Positions 56,137 through 64,000 of a stretch of DNA of 64,000 nt are shown here, one piece after another (positions within the stretch are counted from its first letter, which is position 1; each line of letters begins with the position of its first letter). The stretch covers positions 25,510 through 89,509 of the forward strand of contig NZ_JMLH01000005.1 in NCBI RefSeq assembly GCF_000686665.1. Reading direction: 5' to 3'. Origin of the DNA: Thomasclavelia saccharogumia DSM 17460 (GTDB taxonomy: Bacteria; Bacillota_I; Bacilli_A; Erysipelotrichales; Coprobacillaceae). The translations under genes and the position numbers were made by a program. A model generated the notes under the pieces. The model did not search any database and was not told the origin of the DNA. It was given only the letters and a program-made list of their open reading frames with translations.

Positions 56137-56150
56137 AAAAAGCGCTTACG
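56137..56150 (+). promoter_or_regulatory. cre-like site upstream of the beta-galactosidase gene
   Basis: AAAAAGCGCTTACG matches the CcpA cre core (AARCGYTWNC) at 11 of 14 positions. It lies just upstream of a possible -10 (TATAAA, 56173-56178), where CcpA binding would repress. A LacI-family operator is an alternative reading. Confidence 0.5.
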
Positions 56151-56213
56151 TGGTAGGATTTAAGTGTGCAATTATAAAAGATATTAATGGGATATTGGAA
56201 AAGGAGGAAAAAA

Positions 56214-59200
56214 ATGAAAAAAAGTTGGGACAAGAAGATTTCAGCTGCACTAACAGCTACATTGTTATTATCTGTAGCTCCAGTCAACATTCTAGCTAAA
56301 CCCGATGATAGCATTACTCAGTCTACGCCTGAAGATGTATTTGTGGATATTATTGGAGAAGGTGAGCGTTCTACTTTATTCAATGAAAATTGGAAATTTC
56401 ATCGCGGTGATGTCGCTAATGCACAAAATGTAGATTTCAATGATACATCATGGGAAAATGTTAATTTACCTCATGATTATAGTATTGATCAGGAATTTAC
56501 TACAAGCGGAGAAGCTGAAAGTGGATTTTTACCAGGAGGTATAGGATGGTATCGCAAGACATTTGTCGTACCAGAAAAATATCAAGGCAAACAGCTTATG
56601 GTTGAATTTGATGGTGCTTATATGAATGCAGAGGTTTATTTAAATGGAAAGAAGTTAGGTGAACATCCATATGGATATACAGCATTTGCTTTCGATCTTA
56701 CGGATGAATTGGTTTTCGATGGTAAGACAGAAAATGTTTTGGTTGTAAAAACAAACAATAAAATTCCTAGTAGTAGATGGTATTCTGGAAGTGGAATTTA
56801 TCGAGATGTAACTTTAACAGTTACTGATGAAGTACATATTGGATATAATGGCACACAAATCGTTGCTAAAGATTTAGAAACAAATAAGGATAAAACTGTA
56901 GAAGTTGATGTAACAACAACAGTAGAAAATGATAGCAGCGTTAATAAAACAGTGACTGTAAAAAATACGTTATTCGATGAATTTGGTCAAGCAGCTAGTA
57001 ATACAACTTCTAGCCAAATTGAAATAGCAGCAGATGATAGTCAAGATGTAAAACAGATCGTCGAAATAGAATCACCAGAATTATGGTCAGTTGATGATGC
57101 GAATATGTATACATTGAAGACAGAAATAGTAGATGGAAATGAAGTTTTAGATACATATGAAACTGATTATGGTTTCCGTTATTATAATTTTGATAACAGC
57201 ACTGGTTTTTCATTGAATGGTGAAAACATGAAATTAAAAGGTGTATGTATGCACCATGATCAAGGAGCTTTAGGAGCAGTTGCTAATCGTGACGCTATTG
57301 AACGACAAGTAAAAATTTTAAAAGAAATGGGATGTAATGCGATTCGGGTTACACATAACCCTGCAGCTTCAGCTTTATTAGATATTTGTAATGAATATGG
57401 AATTCTTGTTATTAATGAAGCTTTTGATGGCTGGACAGAATATAAAAATGGAAATGTTAATGACTATACTTCTCATTTTGAAGAAACGATTACTGCAGAT
57501 AATCAAATTATTAACGGTGAAGCAGGAATGCAGTGGGGTGAATTTGATGTTAAAGCCATGGTAGATGGAGCAAAAAATGATCCTAGCGTAATTATGTGGT
57601 CAATTGGAAATGAAATTGATGAAGGTGTTTCTGGCAGCACAACTCATTATGTAGATGTAGCTGGAAATATTATTAACTGGATTCAAGAAGTAGATACATC
57701 ACGTCCGATCACTAATGGTGATAATCGTAAAAATACTAATCCTAGTGCAATAATCAGTCAAATCAATCAACTGATTTATGAATCAGGTGGTGTTGTGGGA
57801 ATGAATTATGCTAGTAATAGTCAAACTGTTTCTATGCATAATGCTTATCCTGATTGGCCGTTATATGGTTCAGAAACAGCAAGTTCAATTCATAGTCGTG
57901 GTGTTTATAATGTTACTGGTAGAGATAACACTAATCTTCAAATGTCAGAATATGATAATGATGAAGCCAAGGTAGGCTGGGGTCATTCAGCAAGTGATGC
58001 TTGGAGTTTTGTAATCCAAAATGATTTTAATGCGGGTGAATTCGTTTGGACAGGATTCGATTATATTGGTGAACCAACGCCATGGAATGGAGTAGGAACT
58101 GGTAGTGTAAGTGGTCAAGGAGCAAAACCGAATTCATCTTATTTTGGTATCGTAGATACTGCGGGATTTGCAAAAGACACATATTATTTATATAAGAGTT
58201 TATGGGATGAAAATAGTACTACTTTACATTTAATGTCAACTTGGAACAATAATGAAATAGTTAAAGATTCAAGTGGTAAAATCAAAGTAGATGTATTTAC
58301 AAATGCAGCTAAAGTAGAATTATATTTAAATGGTGAAAAAATTGCTGAAGATACTGCAACTAAGCATACAACTGCTTTAGGATATACATATCAAACATTC
58401 TCTAGTGGTGAATTTTATCCAAGTTTTAAAGTTGATTGGGCAGCTGGAAAGTTGAGTGCTAAAGCTTATGATGAAGATGGTAATTTAATTAGTGATACTG
58501 AAGGTAGAGATAGTGTATCAACTAATGGTGATGCAACTAAATTAGATGCTTATGCAGATAAAAATGAAATAACTGCTGATGGAAGCAGCTTATCTTATAT
58601 AACTGTAGATGTAAAAGATGTAAATAATAATGTAGTAGCTGGTGCTGACAATAGAATTACTTTTGATATAGAGGGTGAAGGAAAAATAGTTGGTGTTGAT
58701 AACGGAGATCCTTCAGATACTGATAGTTATAAAGGTAATACGAGAAAAGCTTTCCATGGTAAAGCTTTGGTAATTGTTCAATCTACAAAAAATGAAGGCT
58801 CTTTTACATTAACTGCAAGTTCTGATGGTTTAGCTTCGTCAAGTGTGACAGTAAATACAAAGAGAACGGCTGTTGAAGGAGATATATATTTACAAAGTTA
58901 TAAAATTTCTAAAAATATGTATATCTCAGTTGGTCAAGAACCAATTTTACCAGAAGCAGTAGTAGGTACTTATAATAATGGTGAAACTAAAGATTTAACG
59001 ATTAATTGGGATAGTTATGATAAAGCACAAATAAATAATGTTGGTGAATTTATAATTACAGGAAAATTACAAGATAGTGATGCAATTGTATCTGTAAATA
59101 TTCATGTGATTGGTGAAGTTGTAGCAATGGAAGGGTATTCAACAGTAACTAATGTTGGAGTTACTCCATCTATGCCCCAAACATTACGTGGTATTTATGA

Positions 59201-61148
59201 AAACGGTGAATATAGTGAAGCATTTCCAGTAAACTGGGATATTCCTGAAAATGCTTTTGCAACTGAAGGAATTGTAACGATTAATGGTACAGCAAATATT
59301 TTGGGTAATATCCAAAATGTTAAGGCAACGATCAGAGTCGCACCAGAATTAGCAGAATCTACTAATATTGCTTCTAAAAATAATACTGACGCTCCAGTAT
59401 TTACTAATGGTAGAATGCAAAATGGTACAGCTAGCGAGCCTTCAACATCAGCAATTAGTGATTCATTGCTTAAATTAAATGATGGTATTACTAATAATAG
59501 TAGTGATACTAATGCTAGGTGGACTAACTGGGCAATTAGAGACGAAAGTCCAGCTGTCGATACATATGTTCAATTAGAATGGCAAAATGAATATACGATG
59601 CAAAATGTAAAATTATGGCATTTTACAGACAGTGCATATAGTGTTTTACCAGGCGATGATAATGTTCGTTTTGAATATTTTGATAGTAGTACAAATGAAT
59701 GGAAGGAAATAGAATCTTCTCATATTACTCAGGTATCATATCTTTCTGGGGATACACCATATGGATTTATAAATCCTGTTACAACAAGTAAGTTGAGAAT
59801 TTGGTTAAAAGCACCTCAAGCAGGTAAATGTATCGGTTTAACAGAAGTTGAAGTTTATAATTATGTTGAAAAAACATTAGCTAATTCAACAGCTAACCTT
59901 GATGAATTAAAATTAAATGGTACAGCAATAGAAAACTTTGAAGGTTTTGAAGGGTATAATACAGAAACTAAAACTTATACAATTAATCTAGGAAATAATG
60001 ATTATCCAAGTATTGAAGCTCTTGCTTACAATAATGAAGCAATTACGGTTTTACCAGTATATGATAATGAAGTTAAAATTATTGTTAAATCTGAAGATGG
60101 AAATACTACAGAAATATATAAAATTAAATATATCAAGACAGTAGTAAATAAAGAAGAGTTAATAAATTATGTAACTAGTTCAAATATTACTATGGCTATA
60201 GAAGCAGCTGATAAATATACCGCAGCTACATATCAAGTATTCAAAGCAGCCTATGATGGTGCAAATGAAGTAATAGCTAATGAATCAGCAACCCAACAAC
60301 AAGTAGATGATGCTTATTATGCTTTACAAACAGCTTATGCAAATTTAAAGAAAGTATCAACAGGTGAGACAGTTGATAAAACTGCGTTATCTATCGCTGT
60401 ACAAATGGCTGAAGCAGTATCTGATACTGATTTAGAAAATGTAGTACCTGCTGTAGTAAACGAATTTAAAGAAGCTTTAGAAGAGGCTAAATATGTTTTA
60501 AATGATGATAATGCTAGTCAAGAAACAGTAGAAACTTCATTTGAACGTTTAGCTAATGCAATGTGGAAATTAGAATTCTTTAAGGGAGATAAGGAATTAT
60601 TACGATCATTTATAGATCAATTCTGTAACTTAAATGAAACGGATTATAGCAAAGTAACATGGACAGTTTTTGAAACTGCATTAAATAATGCTAATGAGGT
60701 ATTAGCAGATGAAAATGCAATGCAGGAAGAGGTAGATGAAACTTATACTAAATTAGTAAAAGCATTCTTGCAGTTAAAATTAATACCAAATAAAGATTTA
60801 TTAAATGAATTAATAAATAAAGCTGAAAGTTTAAATGCAGCTAATTATACGATAGCGTCATGGAATAGTTTACAAAATACTTTAAATGATGTTAAAGTTG
60901 TTTTTGAAAATCCAGAGGCAACTGTTGAAGAAGTTACTAATGCTCAATCAGCAATTGAGGCAGCAATAGCTAATTTAGTTACAAATTCAAATAATTCAGT
61001 TGATTTGAATACAGATCCAGTAAAATCAAGTGTAAAAGATAGTGCAATCAAAACAGGTGATGCAACAAGCTTTGCTGGTGTAACCAGTTTAGCTGCTTCA
61101 TTAACAGCTTTAGGATACTTATTTGTATCTAGAAAGAAAAAAGATTGA
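56214..61148 (+). CDS. Cell-surface GH2 beta-galactosidase-like protein with FIVAR repeats
   Basis: 1644 residues. Signal peptide, then GH2 sugar-binding (from about 50), Ig-like and TIM-barrel domains; acid/base Glu467 in MWSIGNEID and nucleophile Glu554 in PLYGSETASS. After the barrel: DUF4982-like, two or three Ig-like domains (Big_4-type, GTYNNGETKDLTINWDSYD in part), a discoidin-like domain around 1060-1230, and four FIVAR modules (about 1320-1590). The C-terminus has IKTGD, a hydrophobic helix and RKKKD: a sortase-like anchor, though not canonical LPxTG. It likely removes galactose from host or dietary glycans at the cell wall. ATG with AAGGAGG. Confidence 0.9.
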   Translation: MKKSWDKKISAALTATLLLSVAPVNILAKPDDSITQSTPEDVFVDIIGEGERSTLFNENWKFHRGDVANAQNVDFNDTSWENVNLPHDYSIDQEFTTSGEAESGFLPGGIGWYRKTFVVPEKYQGKQLMVEFDGAYMNAEVYLNGKKLGEHPYGYTAFAFDLTDELVFDGKTENVLVVKTNNKIPSSRWYSGSGIYRDVTLTVTDEVHIGYNGTQIVAKDLETNKDKTVEVDVTTTVENDSSVNKTVTVKNTLFDEFGQAASNTTSSQIEIAADDSQDVKQIVEIESPELWSVDDANMYTLKTEIVDGNEVLDTYETDYGFRYYNFDNSTGFSLNGENMKLKGVCMHHDQGALGAVANRDAIERQVKILKEMGCNAIRVTHNPAASALLDICNEYGILVINEAFDGWTEYKNGNVNDYTSHFEETITADNQIINGEAGMQWGEFDVKAMVDGAKNDPSVIMWSIGNEIDEGVSGSTTHYVDVAGNIINWIQEVDTSRPITNGDNRKNTNPSAIISQINQLIYESGGVVGMNYASNSQTVSMHNAYPDWPLYGSETASSIHSRGVYNVTGRDNTNLQMSEYDNDEAKVGWGHSASDAWSFVIQNDFNAGEFVWTGFDYIGEPTPWNGVGTGSVSGQGAKPNSSYFGIVDTAGFAKDTYYLYKSLWDENSTTLHLMSTWNNNEIVKDSSGKIKVDVFTNAAKVELYLNGEKIAEDTATKHTTALGYTYQTFSSGEFYPSFKVDWAAGKLSAKAYDEDGNLISDTEGRDSVSTNGDATKLDAYADKNEITADGSSLSYITVDVKDVNNNVVAGADNRITFDIEGEGKIVGVDNGDPSDTDSYKGNTRKAFHGKALVIVQSTKNEGSFTLTASSDGLASSSVTVNTKRTAVEGDIYLQSYKISKNMYISVGQEPILPEAVVGTYNNGETKDLTINWDSYDKAQINNVGEFIITGKLQDSDAIVSVNIHVIGEVVAMEGYSTVTNVGVTPSMPQTLRGIYENGEYSEAFPVNWDIPENAFATEGIVTINGTANILGNIQNVKATIRVAPELAESTNIASKNNTDAPVFTNGRMQNGTASEPSTSAISDSLLKLNDGITNNSSDTNARWTNWAIRDESPAVDTYVQLEWQNEYTMQNVKLWHFTDSAYSVLPGDDNVRFEYFDSSTNEWKEIESSHITQVSYLSGDTPYGFINPVTTSKLRIWLKAPQAGKCIGLTEVEVYNYVEKTLANSTANLDELKLNGTAIENFEGFEGYNTETKTYTINLGNNDYPSIEALAYNNEAITVLPVYDNEVKIIVKSEDGNTTEIYKIKYIKTVVNKEELINYVTSSNITMAIEAADKYTAATYQVFKAAYDGANEVIANESATQQQVDDAYYALQTAYANLKKVSTGETVDKTALSIAVQMAEAVSDTDLENVVPAVVNEFKEALEEAKYVLNDDNASQETVETSFERLANAMWKLEFFKGDKELLRSFIDQFCNLNETDYSKVTWTVFETALNNANEVLADENAMQEEVDETYTKLVKAFLQLKLIPNKDLLNELINKAESLNAANYTIASWNSLQNTLNDVKVVFENPEATVEEVTNAQSAIEAAIANLVTNSNNSVDLNTDPVKSSVKDSAIKTGDATSFAGVTSLAASLTALGYLFVSRKKKD

Positions 61149-61154
61149 TTAAAT

Positions 61155-61182
61155 TAAAAGGCAGAATTTTCTGCCTTTTAAT
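61155..61182 (+). terminator. Terminator of the GH2 gene
   Basis: TAAAAGGCAGA / TCTGCCTTTTA arms with a 4-base loop. Confidence 0.75.
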
Positions 61183-61206
61183 ATTATCTTAAAATTTTTT
61201 ACTAAC

Positions 61207-61232
61207 AAAAAAGGCAACGTTTTGTTGCCTTT
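61207..61232 (-). terminator. Terminator of the uracil permease gene
   Basis: AAAGGCAAC / GTTGCCTTT arms; on the minus strand it is followed by a run of T. It overlaps the stop codon. Confidence 0.75.
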
Positions 61233-62481
61233 AATCATTGGTTAAATTAAATTTCTCTAAAATATAGAAAATAAGTGATAATAACATAGCGACAATACAA
61301 GCTAATACCATCCCAGTTAACTGAATCCCACCAAAATTCAAAGTAATACTGCTTAATCCAGTTACGAAAACTACAGATGTTAAAATAAGATTTTTGTTTA
61401 TTGAATAATCAACATGTTGATCAACTAATATTCTAAGTCCACTTGTACCAATCATTCCATAAAGCAGGAAACTAATTCCACCAATTACGGGACCAGGAAT
61501 AGTTTGAATCAAAGCCGATAGAGGACCTACAAAAGAACAGATGATCGAGATGATCGCAGCACCAGCAATAACTTGAACACTGTATACACCTGTAATTGCC
61601 ATTACTCCAATATTTTCACCATATGTAGTTGTTGGAACTGATCCAATTAATCCCGAAATCATTGTCGAAAAGTTATCACCTAATAAAGAACGATGTAATC
61701 CAGGATCTTTGATTAAATCACGACCGATAATTTTTCCTGTTACGACTTGATGACCGATATGTTCAGATGTAATAACAAGAATAACAGGTAAAATCATTAA
61801 AATTGCATTAATATCAAATTTTGGGGTAGTAAAATTAGGAAGAGCAAATAATTTTGCACTAGTGACAGCTGAAAAGTCTACCAAACCAAAACAGATAGCA
61901 GAGATATAACCACAAATAATAGCAATTAAAATGGGAATTACACTTAAAAACTTTCTAAAACAAATATTTCCAATAACAGCTACACCTAAAGTAATTAAAA
62001 ATACTCCAACGTTAGCTGCTTGAATATTATCCCCTAATAAACCAGCGTTGCTAGCTGCCGTAGCACTAAGCTCTAAACCAATCAAAGCTACAACTGGTCC
62101 CATAGCTGCTGGTGGTAAAACAATGTCGATCCATTTGGTACCACATTTTTTAATTATAAAGGCTAATATACATCCACAAAAACCAACGACTACAAATCCC
62201 CCTAAAGCATAAGGATATCCAAATTTACTTATTACAATGTTTGCTGGAGCAATAAAAGCAAAGCTAGAGCCTAAATAAGCTGGGGCCTTTCCTTTAGTAA
62301 TCAAGATAAATAATAATGTTCCGATTCCGTTCATAAAAAGAACGATAGCTGGATTTATCCCAAATAAAAACGGCACTAAAACACTAGCTCCAAACATTGC
62401 AAACATGTGTTGCAATGATAAAGGCAGCAGCAGTTTTCCAGGAACTTTTTCTTCTACTTGAATAATACGTTTTTTAGACAT
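61231..62481 (-). CDS. uraA: Uracil permease (NCS2 family)
   Basis: Proton-coupled uracil symporter, 416 residues, about 14 membrane spans. Family motifs: QHMFAMFGASVLVP near residue 24, the half-helix pair with SEHIGHQ (ligand Glu and His) and TYGENIGVMAIT with the second conserved Glu. Xanthine permeases are longer and differ at these motifs, so uracil is preferred. AGGAGG SD. No PyrR-type leader was seen upstream, so regulation is not evident. Confidence 0.9.
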   Translation of the reverse strand: MSKKRIIQVEEKVPGKLLLPLSLQHMFAMFGASVLVPFLFGINPAIVLFMNGIGTLLFILITKGKAPAYLGSSFAFIAPANIVISKFGYPYALGGFVVVGFCGCILAFIIKKCGTKWIDIVLPPAAMGPVVALIGLELSATAASNAGLLGDNIQAANVGVFLITLGVAVIGNICFRKFLSVIPILIAIICGYISAICFGLVDFSAVTSAKLFALPNFTTPKFDINAILMILPVILVITSEHIGHQVVTGKIIGRDLIKDPGLHRSLLGDNFSTMISGLIGSVPTTTYGENIGVMAITGVYSVQVIAGAAIISIICSFVGPLSALIQTIPGPVIGGISFLLYGMIGTSGLRILVDQHVDYSINKNLILTSVVFVTGLSSITLNFGGIQLTGMVLACIVAMLLSLIFYILEKFNLTND

Positions 62482-62605
62482 TTTTTCCTCCTTTTAACCG
62501 ACTGTATTATGTCATTTTTTTTCTATAATGTCTAGTTAAACTTTGACTTTTATAAAAGTAGCAAAAATAAAGGTTTTTGCATGAATGTGAAAATTTATCT
62601 TTTTA

Positions 62606-62614
62606 TGTTATACT
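62606..62614 (+). promoter_or_regulatory. Extended -10 promoter for the GNAT-kptA pair
   Basis: TGTTATACT; a weak -35 (GTGAAA) lies 16 bases upstream of the hexamer. The start codon follows 20 bases later. Confidence 0.5.
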
Positions 62615-62633
62615 TTTTAAAAGGAAGGTAATT

Positions 62634-63125
62634 ATGAAGATACGTAAAGCAACAATCAATGATTTAGAAGAGATAACCAGAATTGAAGCAATTTGTTTTC
62701 CTGAAAGTGAAGCAGCATCAAAAGAATCTTTAAAAAATAGACTATTAATTTATCCTGAACATTTTTGGCTTTTAATAAAAGATGATAAAATAATAAGTTT
62801 TATTAATGGTATGGTTACTGATGAGGTTACTATTAGTGATGAAATGTTTGAAAATGCTGATTTACATAATCCCCAAGGAAACTATCAGGCTATATTTGGG
62901 GTAGATACATTACCAGAATATCAAAAAAGAGGCTATGCTGGAAAACTAATGGAAGTTTTGATTAAAGAAGCACGAGATCAAGGACGAAAAGGATGTATAT
63001 TAACTTGTAAAAAAGAATTACTCCCTTTTTATGAAAAATTTGGTTATATAAATAATGGGGTTTCAAAATCTGTTCATGGTGGAGCAGTTTGGTATGATAT
63101 GAAATTAGAGTTTAAAAATGAATGA
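62634..63125 (+). CDS. GNAT family N-acetyltransferase
   Basis: 163 residues: MKIRKATINDLEEITRIE, ... FGVDTLPEYQKRGYAGKLMEVL (acetyl-CoA loop Q/R-x-x-G-x-G/A), ... LTCKKELLPFYEKFGY. The start is at the ATG with AAGGAAGG; a longer frame from 62577 begins within the promoter. It overlaps kptA by 8 bases, so the two are coupled. Substrate unknown; the fold would fit small amines or protein N-termini. Confidence 0.85.
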   Translation: MKIRKATINDLEEITRIEAICFPESEAASKESLKNRLLIYPEHFWLLIKDDKIISFINGMVTDEVTISDEMFENADLHNPQGNYQAIFGVDTLPEYQKRGYAGKLMEVLIKEARDQGRKGCILTCKKELLPFYEKFGYINNGVSKSVHGGAVWYDMKLEFKNE

Positions 63126-63663
63126 TTTAACTAAAATGGGAAAGTATCTAAGTTTGATTTTAAGGCATAAGCCTGAAATAATTGGTATAGAGCTTGATGA
63201 TCATGGATGGGCAGAAGTTAGTGCATTAATTGAAGGAATCAATAAAACAGGTCGCTATATTGATAAAGAGATTCTCGATAAAATTGTTGAGACAAATAAT
63301 AAAAAACGTTATCAATATAACGTGAATCAAACTAAGATCAGAGCAAATCAGGGACATTCAATTAATGTGGATGTTGAATTACAAGAAAAATCTCCACCAA
63401 ACTTGTTGTATCATGGAACAGCTAAGAAAAGTTTAGAGAATATAAAAAAATCTGGAATCAAGAAAATGGAGCGTTTATATGTTCATCTATCTAAAGATGT
63501 TGAAACAGCTAAGAATGTTGGGAAAAGACATGGACTACCTGTAGTATTGGTAATCGATACTAAAGCAATGGTAAAAGATGGATATATATTTTATTATTCT
63601 AATAATGGTGTTTGGTTATGTGATGATATTGATTATAAGTATGTAAAAAAAGTGATAGATTAG
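63118..63663 (+). CDS. kptA: RNA 2'-phosphotransferase (KptA/Tpt1)
   Basis: Transfers a 2'-phosphate from RNA to NAD+, giving ADP-ribose 1''-2''-cyclic phosphate. 181 residues. Motifs: KYLSLILRHKPEIIGIELDDHGW (with the catalytic Arg-His), LYHGTAKKSLENIKKSGI (NAD-binding H-G-T), VHLSKDVETAKNVGKRHG, and a C-terminal NGVWLCDDID. Complete. In bacteria, which lack the tRNA-splicing route of yeast, the natural substrate is unclear; repair of 2'-phosphorylated RNA or ADP-ribosylation are proposals. Coupled to the preceding GNAT gene. Confidence 0.92.
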   Translation: MNDLTKMGKYLSLILRHKPEIIGIELDDHGWAEVSALIEGINKTGRYIDKEILDKIVETNNKKRYQYNVNQTKIRANQGHSINVDVELQEKSPPNLLYHGTAKKSLENIKKSGIKKMERLYVHLSKDVETAKNVGKRHGLPVVLVIDTKAMVKDGYIFYYSNNGVWLCDDIDYKYVKKVID

Positions 63664-63699
63664 CTACAATGTCATTAAGTTAGGCATTAAAATACTGAA

Positions 63700-63737
63700 A
63701 AAGCTCTTTAATGTAATTTAAAGAGACTTTTTTATTT
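63700..63737 (+). terminator. Terminator after kptA
   Basis: GCTCTTTAA / TTTAAAGAGAC arms (one imperfection) and a T-run. Confidence 0.7.
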
Positions 63738-63765
63738 AGCTATTGACAAATAGTGAGAATCGTGT

Positions 63766-63807
63766 GGCTAGTAATGAATAGCAAAATATTCATTACTAGC
63801 CCTTTTT
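63766..63807 (+). terminator. Hairpin at the left end of the IS element
   Basis: Perfect 15-bp stem (63766-63780 with 63787-63801; GGCTAGTAATGAATA arm), loop of 6, then CTTTTT. Located between kptA and the transposase SD; IS elements often carry such a hairpin to stop read-in transcription. Confidence 0.7.
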
Positions 63808-63837
63808 AGTAGATGTATTTTTTAGGAGGTATTACAT

Positions 63838-64000
63838 ATGATGAAACATTCAAATTCAAACATCTACTATTCACCAAAAAAGATCAAAAAGATTCTCAAT
63901 CAATCTATCGATTTTACTCTTGAAGGGATTCAGTGCTTCTGCCATGATCCAATCTCAAATTTTACTCGTAATCGCTTATTACCTGCTCGTATATTGATTG
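63838..64000 (+). mobile_element. Transposase, N-terminal part (IS4-like), cut by window end
   Basis: 54 codons before the window ends. Strong SD AGGAGGT 7 bases before tandem ATG codons. IYYSPKKIKKILNQSID and CFCHDPISNFTRNRLLPARI resemble the N-terminus of IS4-family transposases, where an 'F-x-R-x-R-K/L-L-P' segment precedes the DDE core. The catalytic part is outside. Family assignment is tentative. Confidence 0.6.

Noticed and set aside
56072..56314. Minus-strand ORF across the GH2 promoter and signal peptide
   Set aside because: Overlaps the promoter, SD and signal peptide of a clear gene; hydrophobicity comes from the complement of the signal peptide.
63743..63771. SigA promoter for the transposase (TTGACA at 63743)
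   Set aside because: No acceptable -10 at 16-18 bases; the position is occupied by the hairpin arm.

Overview
The window is AT-rich DNA (roughly 30% GC by eye) from a low-GC Gram-positive anaerobe. Strong Shine-Dalgarno (SD) sites, SigA-type promoters, a T-box in front of lysS, the rpsF-ssb-rpsR operon, an agr-type peptide system, a SpoIIR-like sporulation gene and a very large anchored glycosidase with FIVAR repeats all fit Firmicutes. The gene set most resembles gut Erysipelotrichales of the Thomasclavelia / Clostridium ramosum kind. That placement is inference; no 16S or other marker was tested.

Layout. 1-1300: end of an agr quorum-sensing locus (kinase, AgrB, and a 43-residue AgrD precursor). 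1500-7060: ppGpp synthetase, SpoIIR-like protein, Clp ATPase, DedA, a short Na/Pi transporter and IspD. 7100-13370: a sulfur amino-acid operon (M20 deacylase, MetNIQ, two PLP lyases) behind a Cys/Met-rich leader peptide and an intrinsic terminator that look like an attenuator. 13540-14700: rpsF-ssb-rpsR. 14690-16250: wreck of an element integrated at the rpsR terminator. 17500-33050: a potassium island with kdpFABC, Trk, two KdpE-type regulators and three KdpD-type proteins of different architecture. 33130-41000: amino-acid ABC transporter, HAD phosphatase, FAD protein, lipoprotein, and MetY behind a second Cys-containing leader peptide. 40850-42650: T-box and lysS.

42650-49950 is the accessory part. 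The 3' end of lysS plus its long terminator hairpin occurs four times. Between the copies lie broken restriction, GNAT and HEPN genes, a WYL regulator, an AlbA_2 regulator, and type I toxin-antitoxin loci: one holin-like, one Fst/par-like and one decayed. It reads as repeated integration at the lysS 3' end followed by decay.

49950-64000: a GntR-controlled membrane-protein operon, phosphofructokinase and polyphosphate kinase, a 1644-residue GH2 beta-galactosidase-like surface protein, uracil permease, a GNAT, the RNA 2'-phosphotransferase KptA, and the start of an IS transposase cut by the window edge.

The most interesting items are the Fst-like locus at 46700-46990, where a 21-nt direct repeat gives the antisense RNA unbroken pairing to the toxin start site; the lysS 3'-end array; the Cys-rich leader peptides before sulfur genes; and the split KdpD set. 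No tRNA, rRNA or CRISPR array was seen.
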